This document shows positions 19,261 through 31,044 of a stretch of 64,000 nucleotides of DNA, one piece after another; the first letter of the stretch is position 1, and each line of letters begins with the position of its first letter. The DNA is from Zygnema cylindricum (taxonomy: Eukaryota; Streptophyta; Zygnematophyceae; Zygnematales; Zygnemataceae). Both the position numbers and the translations under genes were made by a program. The stretch is taken from positions 17,391 to 81,390 of the forward strand of contig JBBHKE010003578.1 of NCBI GenBank assembly GCA_037447655.1, read 5' to 3'. The notes beneath the pieces are model-generated. The model was not told the DNA's origin. It ran no database searches and saw nothing but the letters and a program-made list of their open reading frames with translations.

Positions 19261-20881
19261 CACCCCAATGGTGTGGCTCTTATAGCCCGTGTTCACATAG
19301 GCGACGTTTGAACACGTGATAAGTGGTTCGTGCGATTTTCCCCGTCTTTATTACATGGAATCAAATGTGAATGCTCTTTTATCTGTCGACGCCACTCACT
19401 TTCTCATATCGACAACGTACCCTAACACTTTTTATTAAACTTTAGTGCGAAATTGCGAACACTTCAAGTATTGACTGACATAATCTTTACACTATATTAT
19501 GTAGAAACTGTCTAAATTAGTGTACTTCCTGCTAATTAAACCATATATACATTAACAAATAGATAAATATTTTTAAAAAATTGTTTCATGTTCGAGAGTC
19601 AAAATTCAAAGGCGCGGAAATAGTGATGTTTACACTAATGATTCACGCCTTCACGGCAAAGGTCGCAAAAATCAAAAATTAACATAACCGAAATCGATCG
19701 TTTTTTTTTCAAAATTTGAGTAATCGACGCCCAACCGGATTGTTAACCGTTAACTGATCGGCGTTTACGAAAATAAAAGTTAACCGAAACTCCATTTCTC
19801 GCGACTAACCGTGCCCGCCTGTAACTGAAAAGGTACAAAATTAATTAATGTACGGCGTATGAATAAGCAAATAATTACGATTTGTCGCGTTCCCTAAGAT
19901 TTGCGAAATGAATACTGTTACTACCGTGTCAGATCTGCGACGCTAATGATGATGAAACGTACTTCCACGTTACCAAAGAGTACAAAGTACAATAATGTTG
20001 GATTGTATCGACATTACAAAATTTTCATTTTTTTTTGTTTTTTTTCTTAACCGACCGTAACCGACTTTTTTTTTCTGGTGAATCAACCGACCGCAACCGC
20101 CCGTCCCCCAAAATTTGGCAACCGAATCCGTTTCGGATCCGGCGCGGGCGGTCTGTTAACGGTCGGTCACGGTTTCGGTTGACCGTTTGCGACCTCTACT
20201 TCACGATGTATTATGGTTGTGGCCGATTCTACCGATGTCACATGATTTCCGACAGAATTGATAAACTTCAAAAGTCCCGTTGCAAGTTGCTCGCCGGAGC
20301 TATTTCGATTCGAATAAAATTTTGTTTTTCATTATGTACAATAAAATTTGCAAATAGGCAAATTTGTGGATCGTACTAGAGTGTACAGTGTCAATCTTTT
20401 ACAATCATATAATTCACACGGACCAACCGTCCAAAAATCAGTTCCGTACGACGTATGCTGTTTTGTGCTCAGTTATGTGGAGCACTCCAAACCTACTGTC
20501 TTGTGAACATACTATATAGCACAGTAGATTCGTTTGGTATAGTGACTGTGTACGGTCTCACAAAGTGGTTGGATAAGCGCGTGCGCGTGCCCGTGTAACC
20601 AAAATGATGAAGTGGTACTTTGTATTTTAGTGAAAATTCTACGTACTACAGTACTGTACTATGCATAGCGTTCGAATATGCGCAAATGAAATCGTTACTT
20701 GGAATTGTGATGGTTGTAGACGTGGGTAAAAAGTTGTGACGATTGTAGACGACTACAAAAACATGCGACAATGGGTGACGTCAACGAAAATATCTTGTTT
20801 TAGGTCTTAGAAAATAAAATCTTGATTTCAAAAAGTGCGATGGTAAAAATCATCGAAATACAAAAGGGTTTCAAAAAAGAA
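19261..20881. repeat. Non-coding old repeat H, duplicated at 54829-56448
   Basis: No reliable gene. Apart from the hAT element it is AT-rich DNA whose first 300 bp resemble 40320-40620. About 20590-20800 resembles 61796-61980. It matches 54829-56448 with roughly 15 differences over 1.6 kb by eye. A 114-codon frame at 20035-20379 starts inside the hAT element and is not convincing. Confidence 0.7.
19657..20198. mobile_element. hAT-type miniature element (MITE)
   Basis: 542 bp. Left end CAAAGGTCGCAAAAAT; right end, read inward on the minus strand, TAGAGGTCGCAAACGG. These are imperfect terminal inverted repeats with a shared AGGTCGCAAA core. The 8-bp flanking duplication is CTTCACGG (19649-19656) and CTTCACGA (20199-20206). 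Eight-base duplications and this terminal style are typical of the hAT superfamily. GC-rich subterminal CGGTCGGT/ACCGACCG repeats fill the right half. No transposase. Confidence 0.8.
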
Positions 20882-20886
20882 AAAGT

Positions 20887-21972
20887 TGATAGGATCCAAT
20901 AATAAAACACAGAGTGCAAATGCCAGCGGAAGCATAAATGAATAAAACACACACAAGAGAAAGATTACCCCAAGGAAGCCAATATATTCCACGGAGAACT
21001 TTTCTTACATAATTTCCTCACACCCTCAAAACACTCTCACTTCTAACTCCACTTAATGATATAGAAGATACTCTTCACTACCCTCCTCTAACTCCTCAAG
21101 AAACATCACAAAGCTATCAAACTCCCTCAACTCCTTGAACTCCTTCATAACCTACAAGGAGGATCAACTCTCGCCAAATTGATAAAACCTCTCTCTCACT
21201 ACGCCTCAATATACTCCTCCAAGACGTCACGTAACAACACCAACCAAACCGTACATGCAATACGCACTAAGCGCCTACCAATTGAACTACACCATCACGT
21301 AACACAACAAAGTACCGAAAGTACATTCAAACATAATCAACTACAAAAGACTTGACCGACGCAAAACACTATCGGAACAAGTATCACGACACCAAACACA
21401 ATCTCCAAAAGTATCACGTGCGTAAACTGCGCACTGGTCAAACGACAAACGTACAATTCATCACACGGAATAAAGTACGTAGTCACCACGAAATATCATT
21501 GCTTGCCGTACACGGTCAAAAGAAAACTCCGTGAAAGCCAACCGAAACTCCACGACAATGTAAAATGTAATCGGCCGTACAAATGTACGCCGCAACTCAA
21601 AAGACAAATCTCCACATTGGACCGGAATAGAATCGTGCGTCGCGAAGCGAAACTTCGTCAATCTTCGCGGTCGTTCGATTCACCCAAATGAAACCTCAAG
21701 AACTCAAGCGGACCAACAAGTACCAAAGTACAAACTAACCAATCAACCGCGGCGCGTGAAACGCGCGCCGGCAAAGCACTACGACAAAGTACAACTCCAG
21801 AACAAAGACCACTATGATCACCACGACACAAAACGTACAATGACCTTAAACCTCCGTACATATACTTCGAATAAGACAAGACACATAACTCCGACGAACA
21901 AAATCAACACTTAACCAAGACGTAAATTGACAACCGACGCTAACGACAAATCCCACAATGTAAAACCTAACA
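20887..21972 (-). repeat. E 3' LTR
   Basis: About 1086 bp. The first 360 bp (20887 to about 21240) match 24155-24515, but the rest (to 21972) does not match the other LTR. The non-matching part is the U3 side on the minus strand. A GC-rich palindrome (GGCGCG / CGCGCC) lies near 21751-21769. The right edge, CCTAACA followed by the purine-tract complement ATCCCCCTCTC, is inferred; a second copy of that tract at 22113-22123 makes it less certain. Confidence 0.65.
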
Positions 21973-22638
21973 ATCCCCCTCTCAATGTGGGAATTGTCGA
22001 AATTCCACCTTAACTCCAAAATAACGTAAACCAACTTACACGAAACAACAAAAGACAAACTGGACGGCCGTGCGACAGACACGCAGCGGCCGATTACAAA
22101 TTTGAATCAACAATCCCCCTCTCAAACTTGTAATCATTACTCCAATGACAACTTAAGACTTCCCCTTTGTAAAACATCATGAGACATGCTAATAACGACA
22201 AATTTTAACACCAGATTAACGTACGAAACAAAACAACAAATGTCAGATGTACGAAACAATAATTTTTCACGCTATTTTGCCATAAATGCCAAAACGAATA
22301 ATCCTCCAACAAAATCCTCGAAAACTCCAATCAGCTCCAAATGTCGTAGCCCCCCTCTCCAACGTAACAACTCCATTGCGTATTTTTTTCAATCACCACT
22401 TAAAATTCATCCGTAACTTCGCGCGTCAAAATTCACGCATACGCCACATGGCGCTCCTCTATTTGTACAAAAAAAAATGTCTGTATAAAACAAAAAATGC
22501 TGCTCCAAACGAAAACGTAACTGACGGTGAAATTTTCGAAATCAACTAAACAAAAGTTCACGCCGCAAATCCACGTCACCTCCATCATCATAATAAAGTT
22601 GTTCCAAAACAAAAATTCTTCGTCAACTAAAACCAGAT

Positions 22639-22995
22639 TCATATCCACACGGTACCATAAGGTACGAGAAGATCAGCGTAAACGGATTTCGAATAACTCT
22701 GCGATCGACAAAATCTGACGACGACCAAAAGCAGCCGCCAGAATATCATGCAAAGTAATATCCGCAAACTCCAAAATACAAGAGGCATTAATACCTTATA
22801 CGAAACGATCACTCCTCCTTCCATAGATACGTCAGAATTAAATTCTGTACAGTCAACTTCAGATCTCAACGACCAATAATATTTCATGTAACGATTTAGG
22901 TAACCGCTGCACCAGTAATAATCCACATGACGATTTAGGTAACCGCCGCACCAATAAGCATCCTCCAAGCGATTTAGGTAACCGCCGCACCACAT
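22639..22995 (-). other. Open frame with tandem WCGGYLNR peptide repeat in E
   Basis: 118-codon minus-strand frame beginning WCGGYLNR-LEDAY, WCGGYLNR-HVDYY, WCSGYLNR-YMKYY. Three near-identical units arise from a DNA repeat of about 43 bp containing GATTTAGGTAACCGCCGCACC (22880-22995), with a weaker fourth unit near 23436. The remaining residues are not recognisable. The overlapping frame reads RRLPKSL repeats, so the repeat may be a DNA feature and not a protein. Confidence 0.4.
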
Positions 22996-23670
22996 CAGGC
23001 TTCACTGTAACAATAGAACAGTCTGCCGTACAAAACTTCACTTCACAATTACACCATATTCCAATGTTGAACCAAAAAGGTACCAACGAAAAAAAAAACA
23101 TAACAGCCACACAAAAGTTCGGCGCTTGACAATATAAGCAAACGACCGAAACAACCAGTAAGAATACCGGTCTCGTTCCAATACGGAACGTCACTTCTTC
23201 CTTCTCCTCTTTGTCATAAAATGACCACAACAGTCGGTAAAGATACCGGTCTTTATTCCAACACGGAACTCCTCCTCTTCTTCCTCTAAACATGGAAACA
23301 TTAAAATTTAACGTCACCAAAATAAACAACTTTAGTCATCCAGGACAAAATCAAATAAATATGTACACATCCGAAATGTGAACAAAAAAAATATTGAAAA
23401 TGCCAAACTTGAATGACTCTTCTTCCAAACTGATCGGCGATTTAGGTAATCGCAACACCATTCACCTCGATTCACTTCGATTCACTTCTTCAATAAATAA
23501 ACGTACAAAGGTACGAAATATGACTCCCTCAAAAATAGATCAAAAAAAAAACGTCGAGCTTCATTTTCAACTCACGACGATACACTTCACTTCCTTCTTC
23601 ATAAACCACTCCTTTACACCTCAATCAATATACCACATCGACACACGTCGCTCCTCCTTCAAAAAGAAGT

Positions 23671-24222
23671 TTAATCTTCCTTCTCTTCACTCTTCTTTCC
23701 ACTCTTCTTCTCTCTCATCAAATCACTCTTCTTAATACACTTCTCATCACATTTTTCTTCACTCCTCTCTTCAGTTTTTAATTCACTCATCTCTTCTTCA
23801 CCTTCTTCGACTTCTTCGACTACCTCGGATTCTTCTTTTTTGACTTCAAAATAAAAATCAACTCCATCCGGATCGAGATCCGGTTCACCCTTCAAAGGAC
23901 AAAAGCCTTTTCCTCCTCCCATCTCAATCTGAATTTTCACATCGACATAAAGGATAAACTTGTAGAACAAGTCACACAACACCTCCTCCGAACTTCTTTC
24001 ACCTCCGAATCTATCACGGCCAAAAGGACGAGTAGGAAAGGCCGCCTCATATTGAGCCCCTCTACACTTAAATGACGACAAATCTTCCTTCCTTCCTTCC
24101 ATATCTCCACCATCATAACACTTATCGAGCACTACATCCCGCTCCGATACCAATTGAAAGGATCGAATAATAAAACACTGAGTGCAAATGCCAGCGGAAG
24201 CATAAATGAATAAAACACACAC
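23671..24222 (-). CDS. Uncharacterised acidic open frame of element E
   Basis: 183 codons on the minus strand. It begins inside the 5' LTR, passes through the primer site (F-Q-L-V-S-E-R) and contains a natural-looking second start, MEGRKEDLSSFK. The C-terminal half is very rich in E, K and S (EEVEEGEEEMSELKTEE). No known domain is recognisable. It could be a gag-like relic or chance coding in a pyrimidine-rich strand. Confidence 0.4.
   Translation of the reverse strand: MCVLFIYASAGICTQCFIIRSFQLVSERDVVLDKCYDGGDMEGRKEDLSSFKCRGAQYEAAFPTRPFGRDRFGGERSSEEVLCDLFYKFILYVDVKIQIEMGGGKGFCPLKGEPDLDPDGVDFYFEVKKEESEVVEEVEEGEEEMSELKTEERSEEKCDEKCIKKSDLMREKKSGKKSEEKED
24141..24152 (-). other. Primer-binding site of E (tRNA 3'-end type)
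   Basis: On the minus strand TGGTATCGGAGC, two bases inside the LTR end. It matches the common plant TGGTATCAGAGC site (3' end of initiator tRNA-Met) with one change. Confidence 0.75.
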
Positions 24223-24918
24223 AAGAGAAAGATTACCCCAAGGAAGCCAATATATTCCACGGAGAACTTTTCTTACATAATTTCCTCACACCCTCAAAAC
24301 ACTCTCACTTCTAACTCCACTTAATGATATAGAAGATACTCTTCACTACCCTCCTCTAACTCCTCAAGAAACATCACAAAGCTATCAAACTCCCTCAACT
24401 CCTTGAACTCCTTCATAACCTACAAAGAGGATCAACTCTCGCCAAATTGATAAGAACCTCTCTCTCACTACGCCTCAATATACTCCTTCAAACGTCACGT
24501 AACAATACCACGGTACACGATTAGAAACGCGTAAGAGTCAACGTGGTGAAAACATCCGACCGACAACTACAAGCCGACTTGAACTACACGGTACGACAAG
24601 AGAAGTCAAGTCAACCACGAACCGACTTGAACCACACGGTACAACTAGAACTTACGTGAACCGAAACGACCAAACAATTTCCACGTCACTTCAATAGTAC
24701 GACTAGAACTCGCGTGAAACGAAACGAACAAACAGTTTCTACGTCACTTCAAATATCCAGCGACGAAACTACTTCGTCGCTAACATTTACGTCACTTCAA
24801 ATATCTTTCTACGTCACTTCAAATATCTAGCGACGAGACTACTTCGTCGCTGGTCGTCGCTACTTTAGCTACAAGAATGTCTCGTCGCTAAATGAGTTCT
24901 CAGTACTAAATCCTAACA
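24155..24918 (-). repeat. E 5' LTR with palindromic U3 repeats
   Basis: 764 bp. U3 contains two copies of a 23-bp palindrome AGCGACGAA(A/N)CTACTTCGTCGCT type (24759-24781 and 24829-24851), each next to ACGTCACTTCAAATATC repeats, and half-sites beyond (about 24853 and 24881). Such arrays can be enhancer or protein-binding sites; that is an inference. Confidence 0.7.
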
Positions 24919-25442
24919 AAAGTAACGGTTAAATATTATAAAAGCCAAAGGAGGCGAAGGCGTTGTGCCCACGTGTTAATAAAAAGATTTTTTTTCAGTA
25001 GTTTTCACACAAAATGGGACTTGCAACAAGAAAATCTTATGTCGTACTACAAATGGCCAAGAACCAAAGTACGTTACGCGTCCTCTTAAAACTTACTACA
25101 ATTTGGCGTTATTATCTTTTCGACCCACTTCCACGTCTTGCCAACTCATCTTCAAACTTTTAATAAAAGACACTTGGGAGGTGATTTTATTAAAAGTAAT
25201 AACCGATTGACTAATATGAAAACTTCATTGCAAACATCAAACGATTTCGAACAAATTTGCACAAGGGAAAGTACACGCGATTTTTTTCTCAGCTCGCCAC
25301 ACGCCACACGCGTGTAATGGGAAAATGATAAGCATGTAAGTAAAAAAAGTCGCAAGGATCTTGGACCTCAACTTTCATTTTTGGGTGGTCGTCTTTGTCT
25401 CCCCCCCTCTTTCGCACTCGACTGCTCGTCTTTCTCTATTAT
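24919..25442. other. Non-coding repeat H continued
   Basis: No gene seen. It continues the pre-insertion sequence, matched at 56449-56971. Parts resemble 39630-39960 (same strand) and 61500-61740 (opposite strand), so it belongs to an old dispersed repeat. Confidence 0.65.
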
Positions 25443-26416
25443 TGTAATAGGATCTCCTACCTCTCAGAAAATCCCATTACTACAACAAATTTCAACCACA
25501 CATTCCACACATTGGAAAATACACATCCACATTGGAAAGCACTCACATAAGGATAAACTTTAAATTAGAAGAAACTTTTGTCCACATAACATAAGCCTGG
25601 TCTCTTGCCCTCATCGCTCAAACCTTCTTTTAAAGTGTTTTACACTACTCTCCACTCTTAATAATTATATCTCTTAACTACTAAAACACTACTTAGTTAG
25701 TAAGAGATTTCAGTGCAAAAATGACATTGCTCCAATTTGGTTTTAATCGCTCAACACCAAGATCAGTCAGAATTTCCACAAACTTTTCCCAAAGGAAAAG
25801 ATCTTTACTTTTCTCTTAGACTTCACTATTTATCCATCATTGCCCTAGACTTGCCAAGCCTGAGTCAACGCTCCGCTAAACAGGTTTTACGCGGACAAAT
25901 CATTGATCAGCAAAAACTCTGACTGACCAATGCAAAAGCGTGCGAAATCTCTTACTAACTACGTTGGATCTACTAACAAATCAAACGCTACATTTCACTA
26001 CGTAACATTTACGTGCAAAAGTGCGCGCCAAACGAAACGCGACTTCGCACGAGCGTGCGTCGGAAATTTCATACTCGAAACTACCTACGAAATTCCATAA
26101 AGTGAAAATGACGTTTCTAACTAAAAATTGTACAAAACAAACCATCGTGCGCACCAAACGAAATATTGATTCATTTGGTACCTTTTAAACGTGCGCTAAA
26201 AATTTAGCGGCTAGTTTGACCCTTAACCCGTTACAATGAACACCCACTCGTTATTTTGACCTCGCGCTGTCGCCTAAATACAAAAATCGCGATATCTTTT
26301 AAAATACAACCCCAATCGTGCAATTCTTTTGCGCACGTCTACCAAACTCAAAACTTTATATTCGTAACACTTAAAAACCCATTTATGAAAAAGTTGGATC
26401 CACTATTACTGTTAAA
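25443..26416 (-). repeat. G1 3' LTR
   Basis: 974 bp, the same length as the LTR at 32304-33277 and its inverted homologue. Plus-strand ends TGTAATAGG and CTGTTAAA are worn versions of TGTAACAG / CTGTTACA. The purine tract AAGGAGAGGATGA (minus strand) adjoins at about 26417-26430. The outer 831 bp are duplicated at 56972-57802. Confidence 0.88.
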
Positions 26417-26678
26417 TCATCCTCTCCTTATATTTATCTAACCTGAGTTAAAACACATTTCATTTTCAAGACGGGACTTTTGTGTTATTATCCCTCCAAT
26501 ACCTTTTTAGAAACTCAATTTTTTTATCTTCTAAAGTTAAATCATCTTTTGGCTTTCCTAGATAATGCACTTCCCAGAATATAGTATTGTTGACCTTAAA
26601 CCGTTGACCAACCCAATCTATTACCCATTTGTGGACCTCATGTTATATATTTTTGAGGGATCCAATTCCAATTCTCCT

Positions 26679-27761
26679 TCAGTTGGTCGAAGATTTGCTA
26701 GTTTCAGTCAGATTTGCTGGTTTCAACTGACTGAAATGTATCACCGGATGAATTTTTGTTGAAGGCAGAAAGTCCGATTTGGCAGCAACTGACGATATCA
26801 TCTCGATTACGGTAAATGGTCCGATGTGCTTAGGAGCAAAATTCCCTGTAGGATCCGTTTGTCCCCGATCTTGCACTTGTAATGAGTAGTTGAAAGCTAA
26901 ACCATGTCACGTGTGCTTACCACCCAATCACCCTGTTTGCGGTTAACATTTAATTCTTGCCTTATTTTTGCCTCCACTAGTGCATCTCGTATTGTTTTCC
27001 AAAGTGTTTGAATGTATTCCCAAAACCCCGTTCCACAACCCCTATTATCTTGAGTGACCCTTGATATTAACTCCAATGCTTCTCCCTGTTGGTATCCGTA
27101 TGCAATTTCAAACGGTGAGAATCCTGTACTAGCATATTTACATGAATTGTATGCAAATTCCATTAAAATCAATTTAGATTCCCATGTGTTCTGAACTCCA
27201 CTGCAAACAGTTCTAAGCATTTTTTCCAGTGTACGGTTCATCCTTTCTGTCTGTCCATCTGTTGGTTCATCCTTTCTGTCTGTCCATGTGTTTGAGGATG
27301 ATAAAAGGTACTCATTTTTAATTCAGTGCCTAAATTTTTTGCAATTCTTTCCAAAATGCAGACATAAATTTGGAATCCCTATCACTGACTATAGACAGGG
27401 GAACTCCATGATGTCTGACCACGTTGTCAAAATATAACTTTGTAATATCCACAACTGAATGAGTAGTTTTCGTGGGATAAAGATTGCGATTTTACTGAAC
27501 CTATCCACTACGACCATGATATTGTCATTTCTTCTAGATGTAGCTGGCAACCTGTTAATAAAATCCATAATGACTAATTCCCATGGTATTTCGAGGATAT
27601 CTAAAGATTTTAAAAGACCTGTAGGTTTCCAGTTACTAGGTTTACTCTATTGGCAATGGACACAACGTTCTACGTGTTTTCGACACCTCCTTCGCCATTC
27701 AGGGCCAAAACAATGTACCCTACAACTAACTAAGAGTTTTACCTCAACCTATATGTCTTAA
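26679..27761 (-). pseudogene. pol: G1 integrase remnant
   Basis: 27241-26897 gives the integrase C-terminal half (MNRTLEKMLRTVCSGVQNTWESKLI, AYNSCKYASTGFSPFEIAYG). 26876-26679 gives the end module (PKHIGPFTVIE, HPVIHFSQLKP). The core with VPLSIVSDRDSKF lies near 27360-27410 in another frame. A tandem duplication of about 30 bp in the TDGQTERMN motif is visible at about 27236-27295. No chromodomain seen. Confidence 0.85.
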
Positions 27762-27987
27762 ATGCTCATGGGTTTTCTGTAAAAGTTGTTTTCTTAAGTC
27801 TCCCATTTCACGAATGCATAATCTATCCCGTGTTCCCAAATACAGTAAACCATATTGTATTCTAAATTTTTTGACATGCCTCTCATTTCAATTGGCCAAA
27901 ACTCCCTCTCGAAATATTCTTGCAAATCACAGCAAAATAAGGATTTTTATCACAATCATTTCCAATATCCTCTAAAAACAATTCATC

Positions 27988-29160
27988 TCAAACCATCACA
28001 CTTATTTCAAAATATCTATTTAAAGGATATGCGACTACATTTGTTTTTCCCGGAATACGTTTGACATTAAATTTGAAATATGCAAATTTCTTTATCCACC
28101 TAACTTGTCTGCCAGTCATAATGTGTGCACCATTTAATCTTTGTAAATAGGAGAGTGAGTTATTATCACAGTGAACTGTAAATTCATTATTATGCAAATA
28201 ACAACGCCATTTCACCAATGCATGAATAATTGCAAGTAATTTTTTTTCGTGTGCTGGATAGTTCTTCTTAGAATCATTGAGTTTTTTGGATTCAAAAGCA
28301 TTAGGATGAAAACGTTTGCTGGCTTTTTGACATATGGCTGCACGTAGACCTTTAATCAGATACATCAGTAGTGATCAGAACTTCAAAATCCCCACCAGGA
28401 TTAGGATACACTGGTGTAAGGAGGGAGGTCAACTTCCCTTTTAGTTCCTCGAAAGCTCTCTCTTGATCGGCTCCCCACACCAACGTCGCTTTCTCCTGAA
28501 GTAAATGCGTCAAAGGTGCGGTGATCATACTGAAGTTGTTGATAAATTTCCTGTAATAATTGGCCAACCCCAAAAAGGATCTTGTGACATTAGTGGGTTG
28601 CTTCCAATTTTAGATTGCAATAATTTTGGATGGATCTGTTTTAACACCTTCCCCACTAAGTATATGTCCCAAAAATAATTGTTCACTTTTAAGAAAACTA
28701 GATTTTGACAATTTTCCATATAGTTTTCTTTCCTTTAACCTTTCCAACACTTTTGTTAAATGAATTTAATGTTGTTCTTTAGATTTGCTTTATATTAGAA
28801 AATCATCTATAAACACTTGAACAAACTCATCTTTATAATCTAAAAAGGTTTGGTTTCATTAATCTTTGATAAGTAGGCGGTGCTTTCGTCAAACCAAATG
28901 ACATCACAATCCATTCAAAATAACCGACTCTAGTTATAAAAGCAGTTTTGTCAACATCTTTGGTTCCAATTGGCACCTGATTAAAGCCACTACTCACATC
29001 TATCAAAAAAAAAAAATTAGCACATTTCAAACGATCTATCAAGTCATAAATTAAAGGTAACGGATACTTATCATTCACGGTAATCTTGTTCAGACTACGA
29101 TAGTCGACACACATTCTTAGAGTTCCGTTTTTTTTTTGACCAAAAAAAAATGGTGCTTTG
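27988..29160 (-). pseudogene. pol: G1 reverse transcriptase and RNase H remnant
   Basis: 29114-28833 holds RT (VDYRSLNKITVNDKYPLPLI, LIDVSSGFNQVPI, MSFGLTKAPPTYQRLM). The catalytic box VFIDDF is near 28790-28810. 28719-28352 covers the RT thumb (FLGLANYYRKFI). 28365-27988 covers RNase H (EKKLLAIIHALVKWRCYLHNNEFTVHCDN, TGRQVRWIKKF). The frame is broken at several points. Confidence 0.88.
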
Positions 29161-29514
29161 TACGGTGATTTGCTGGGCTAAATATGTCTTTTCTCTAGAA
29201 GCTTCTTGATCTATTTTTTTAACTCCTCTTGCTCAAAGAAACTGTGCCTATAAATTCTTGTGATTGGAGGATTACATCCAGGTTCAAGGTTAATGACATG
29301 TTCCACATATCGGAACGTGGCCTTCCTAACGGTAAATCATTTGGGAAAACATCATGAAATTCAAAAATCAAATCTTTTACACCATCATTAGATATATTTA
29401 TGTGAGTTACAAAATCAGATTTTTATTTTTCAAGATTTTTAGTCTTGTCTGATTTTGGAATAACATCAATGTTAGTGTTTTCTCCCCCCCTTTCATCAAT
29501 AACTTCCTCAGTTA

Positions 29515-30192
29515 CTAATAAAAGAAAGTATGATTTGTTTTATCTTTTAAATGCTTTTTAAATTGTTTAGCAGAATTCAAACCTTCCACTCCCAATTTGG
29601 ATATGTTTTTTATATAATTCCTATGGGTCTTCTTCGAAGGTAATGCTTGCAAAACCTTCCAACCGTTTTTAGACTTCACTCTCAAGGTGTTAGTTTCCCA
29701 ATTAGTTTGAGGTTTATGTTCTCTTAACCAAGGTTTTTCTATTTTTAGCTCCTCAAAACCCAAATTCATTATTTCACACACAACTTTCATTTTATGACCT
29801 CGGATATCAACTTTTATTGTGTCACATTGTAAATCTAATGTGGACTTATTACCATTTTGCCACTAAACATGCAAAGATTTTTCTCTTATGACTTTCCGAA
29901 TTTTATTTTCCTTTACAAACTTATGTGAAATTAAATTATATGTAGCACCTGAATCTACCATAACTCTCAATGGTTTCCCTTCCACTAAAGACTCGAATCT
30001 GATCAAACTGTGTCCGGTGTCATCGTTACTTAATTGTCCTAACATAGGTTTGTTGTTAAGAGTTTCATCAGAAGGATTGTTCAAACTATGGAGTGTGGTT
30101 AGCACCATAATAAATTCATCTATCTTGGCCTTTCCATTCATTAGCTTGCCTTCCATAGTTAACTCATTAACCTCTGGATTTGGTCGACTCAA
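29515..30192 (-). pseudogene. G1 protease region
   Basis: 30192-29863 contains the retropepsin motif LRVMVDSGATYNLISHKFV near its C-terminal third. 29790-29515 continues toward RT (KVVCEIMNLGFEELKIEKPWLREHKP) after a frame break. The DSG active site is intact. 29115-29515 is the degraded connection to RT. Confidence 0.82.
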
Positions 30193-30206
30193 CTGAGGAC
30201 TTTCAG

Positions 30207-31044
30207 CTAGTCCTTTCCGTTTCCCATCTCCTCGGCTTTTTGCTCAGCTTGATATAACGCAATATCTTCCTGAAGGTCATTGACATCAATTGTTTTAAGA
30301 GATCCATTATGTGTACAGTCGTTAGCGTAATGATTTGGACCTCCGCATTTAAAACAATTAACTTTCTTTTTCGGTTTTGTGCACTCTTTGCTGAAATGTT
30401 TCTCCTCTCCACACTTATAGGTATTAATTTTCCTCAATTGCGCACACCTAAATGCGTTATTACCTCTTTTTGACAGATACTGCATGTGGGAATGCTAAGA
30501 TTGGGTTTTGGGGCATTAATACTTGGTTAACAACTCTTAATGTATCCCCCTCTATTGTGAAATCTTTTTCATACATTAACACTCTATCCACATCTCTGAT
30601 TACCCCTGAAGATATTCTTCCTATTAACGAGACCCCCATTTAGACCATTTTTCACAATTTCATCCTCACCCCACTTTGATACTTCATTCAAATTACCCGT
30701 GAGTGATCGAGTTTCTGGATTATACCCCAAGTGATCCTCTATTTCCAATGACTTATCTTGCAATTCTCTAAAATATTAAACTTTTGATGTTTCAGTTCTG
30801 ATTTCTGTATAGGATTCAAATAGTTGAAGAAATGCAACTTAGGCATTTCATCAGTCAAACCTATGACATAAGTGATAAATGAGTCAAATTCCACAATATA
30901 TTGTTTCACAGATCCAGTGTGCTTACAGTTTGGCCATTTTTTTTCCATTTTGGATTTATAAGAGACAGGATAGAAACGCGATTTGATTGCGGTCTTAAAA
31001 GCTCCCCAATCAGCATTATCTGGAATTAGGTTAGACTTTCTCAA
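30207..31044 (-). pseudogene. gag: G1 gag and CCHC knuckles
   Basis: 31044-30739 is a gypsy-type gag core (WGAFKTAIKSRFYPVSYKSKMEKKW, VKQYIVEFDSFITYV, LHFFNYLNP). 30485-30207 holds two knuckles: one missing its first cysteine (YKCGEEKHFSKEC) and one intact (CFKCGGPNHYANDC). 31045-31540 is degraded gag N-terminus with stops. Confidence 0.85.

Larger units (their letters stand above)
20887..24918 (-). mobile_element. Large non-coding LTR element E
   Basis: Bounded by TGATAGGATCC and ATCCTAACA, with the 5-bp duplication AAAGT on both sides (20882-20886, 24919-24923). The uninterrupted site is at 56449-56453. On the minus strand: 5' LTR 24918-24155, primer site 24152-24141, about 2.2 kb internal DNA without gag-pol, purine tract 21983-21973, 3' LTR 21972-20887. 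It resembles LARD-type non-autonomous elements. The two LTRs share only about 360 bp. Confidence 0.85.

Noticed and set aside
20035-20379. 114-codon frame, nearly identical at 55603-55947
   Set aside because: It starts within the hAT miniature element and runs into flanking repeat. Conservation is explained by recent segmental duplication.
22880-23000. CRISPR-like spaced repeats in E
   Set aside because: Only three or four units with similar, not unique, spacers inside a plant retroelement; simple tandem duplication.
25443-26416. TGGTATC-type primer site beside the G1 3' LTR
   Set aside because: The sequence after its TTACA end reads ATAATAG with no primer match, as expected for a 3' LTR flank.
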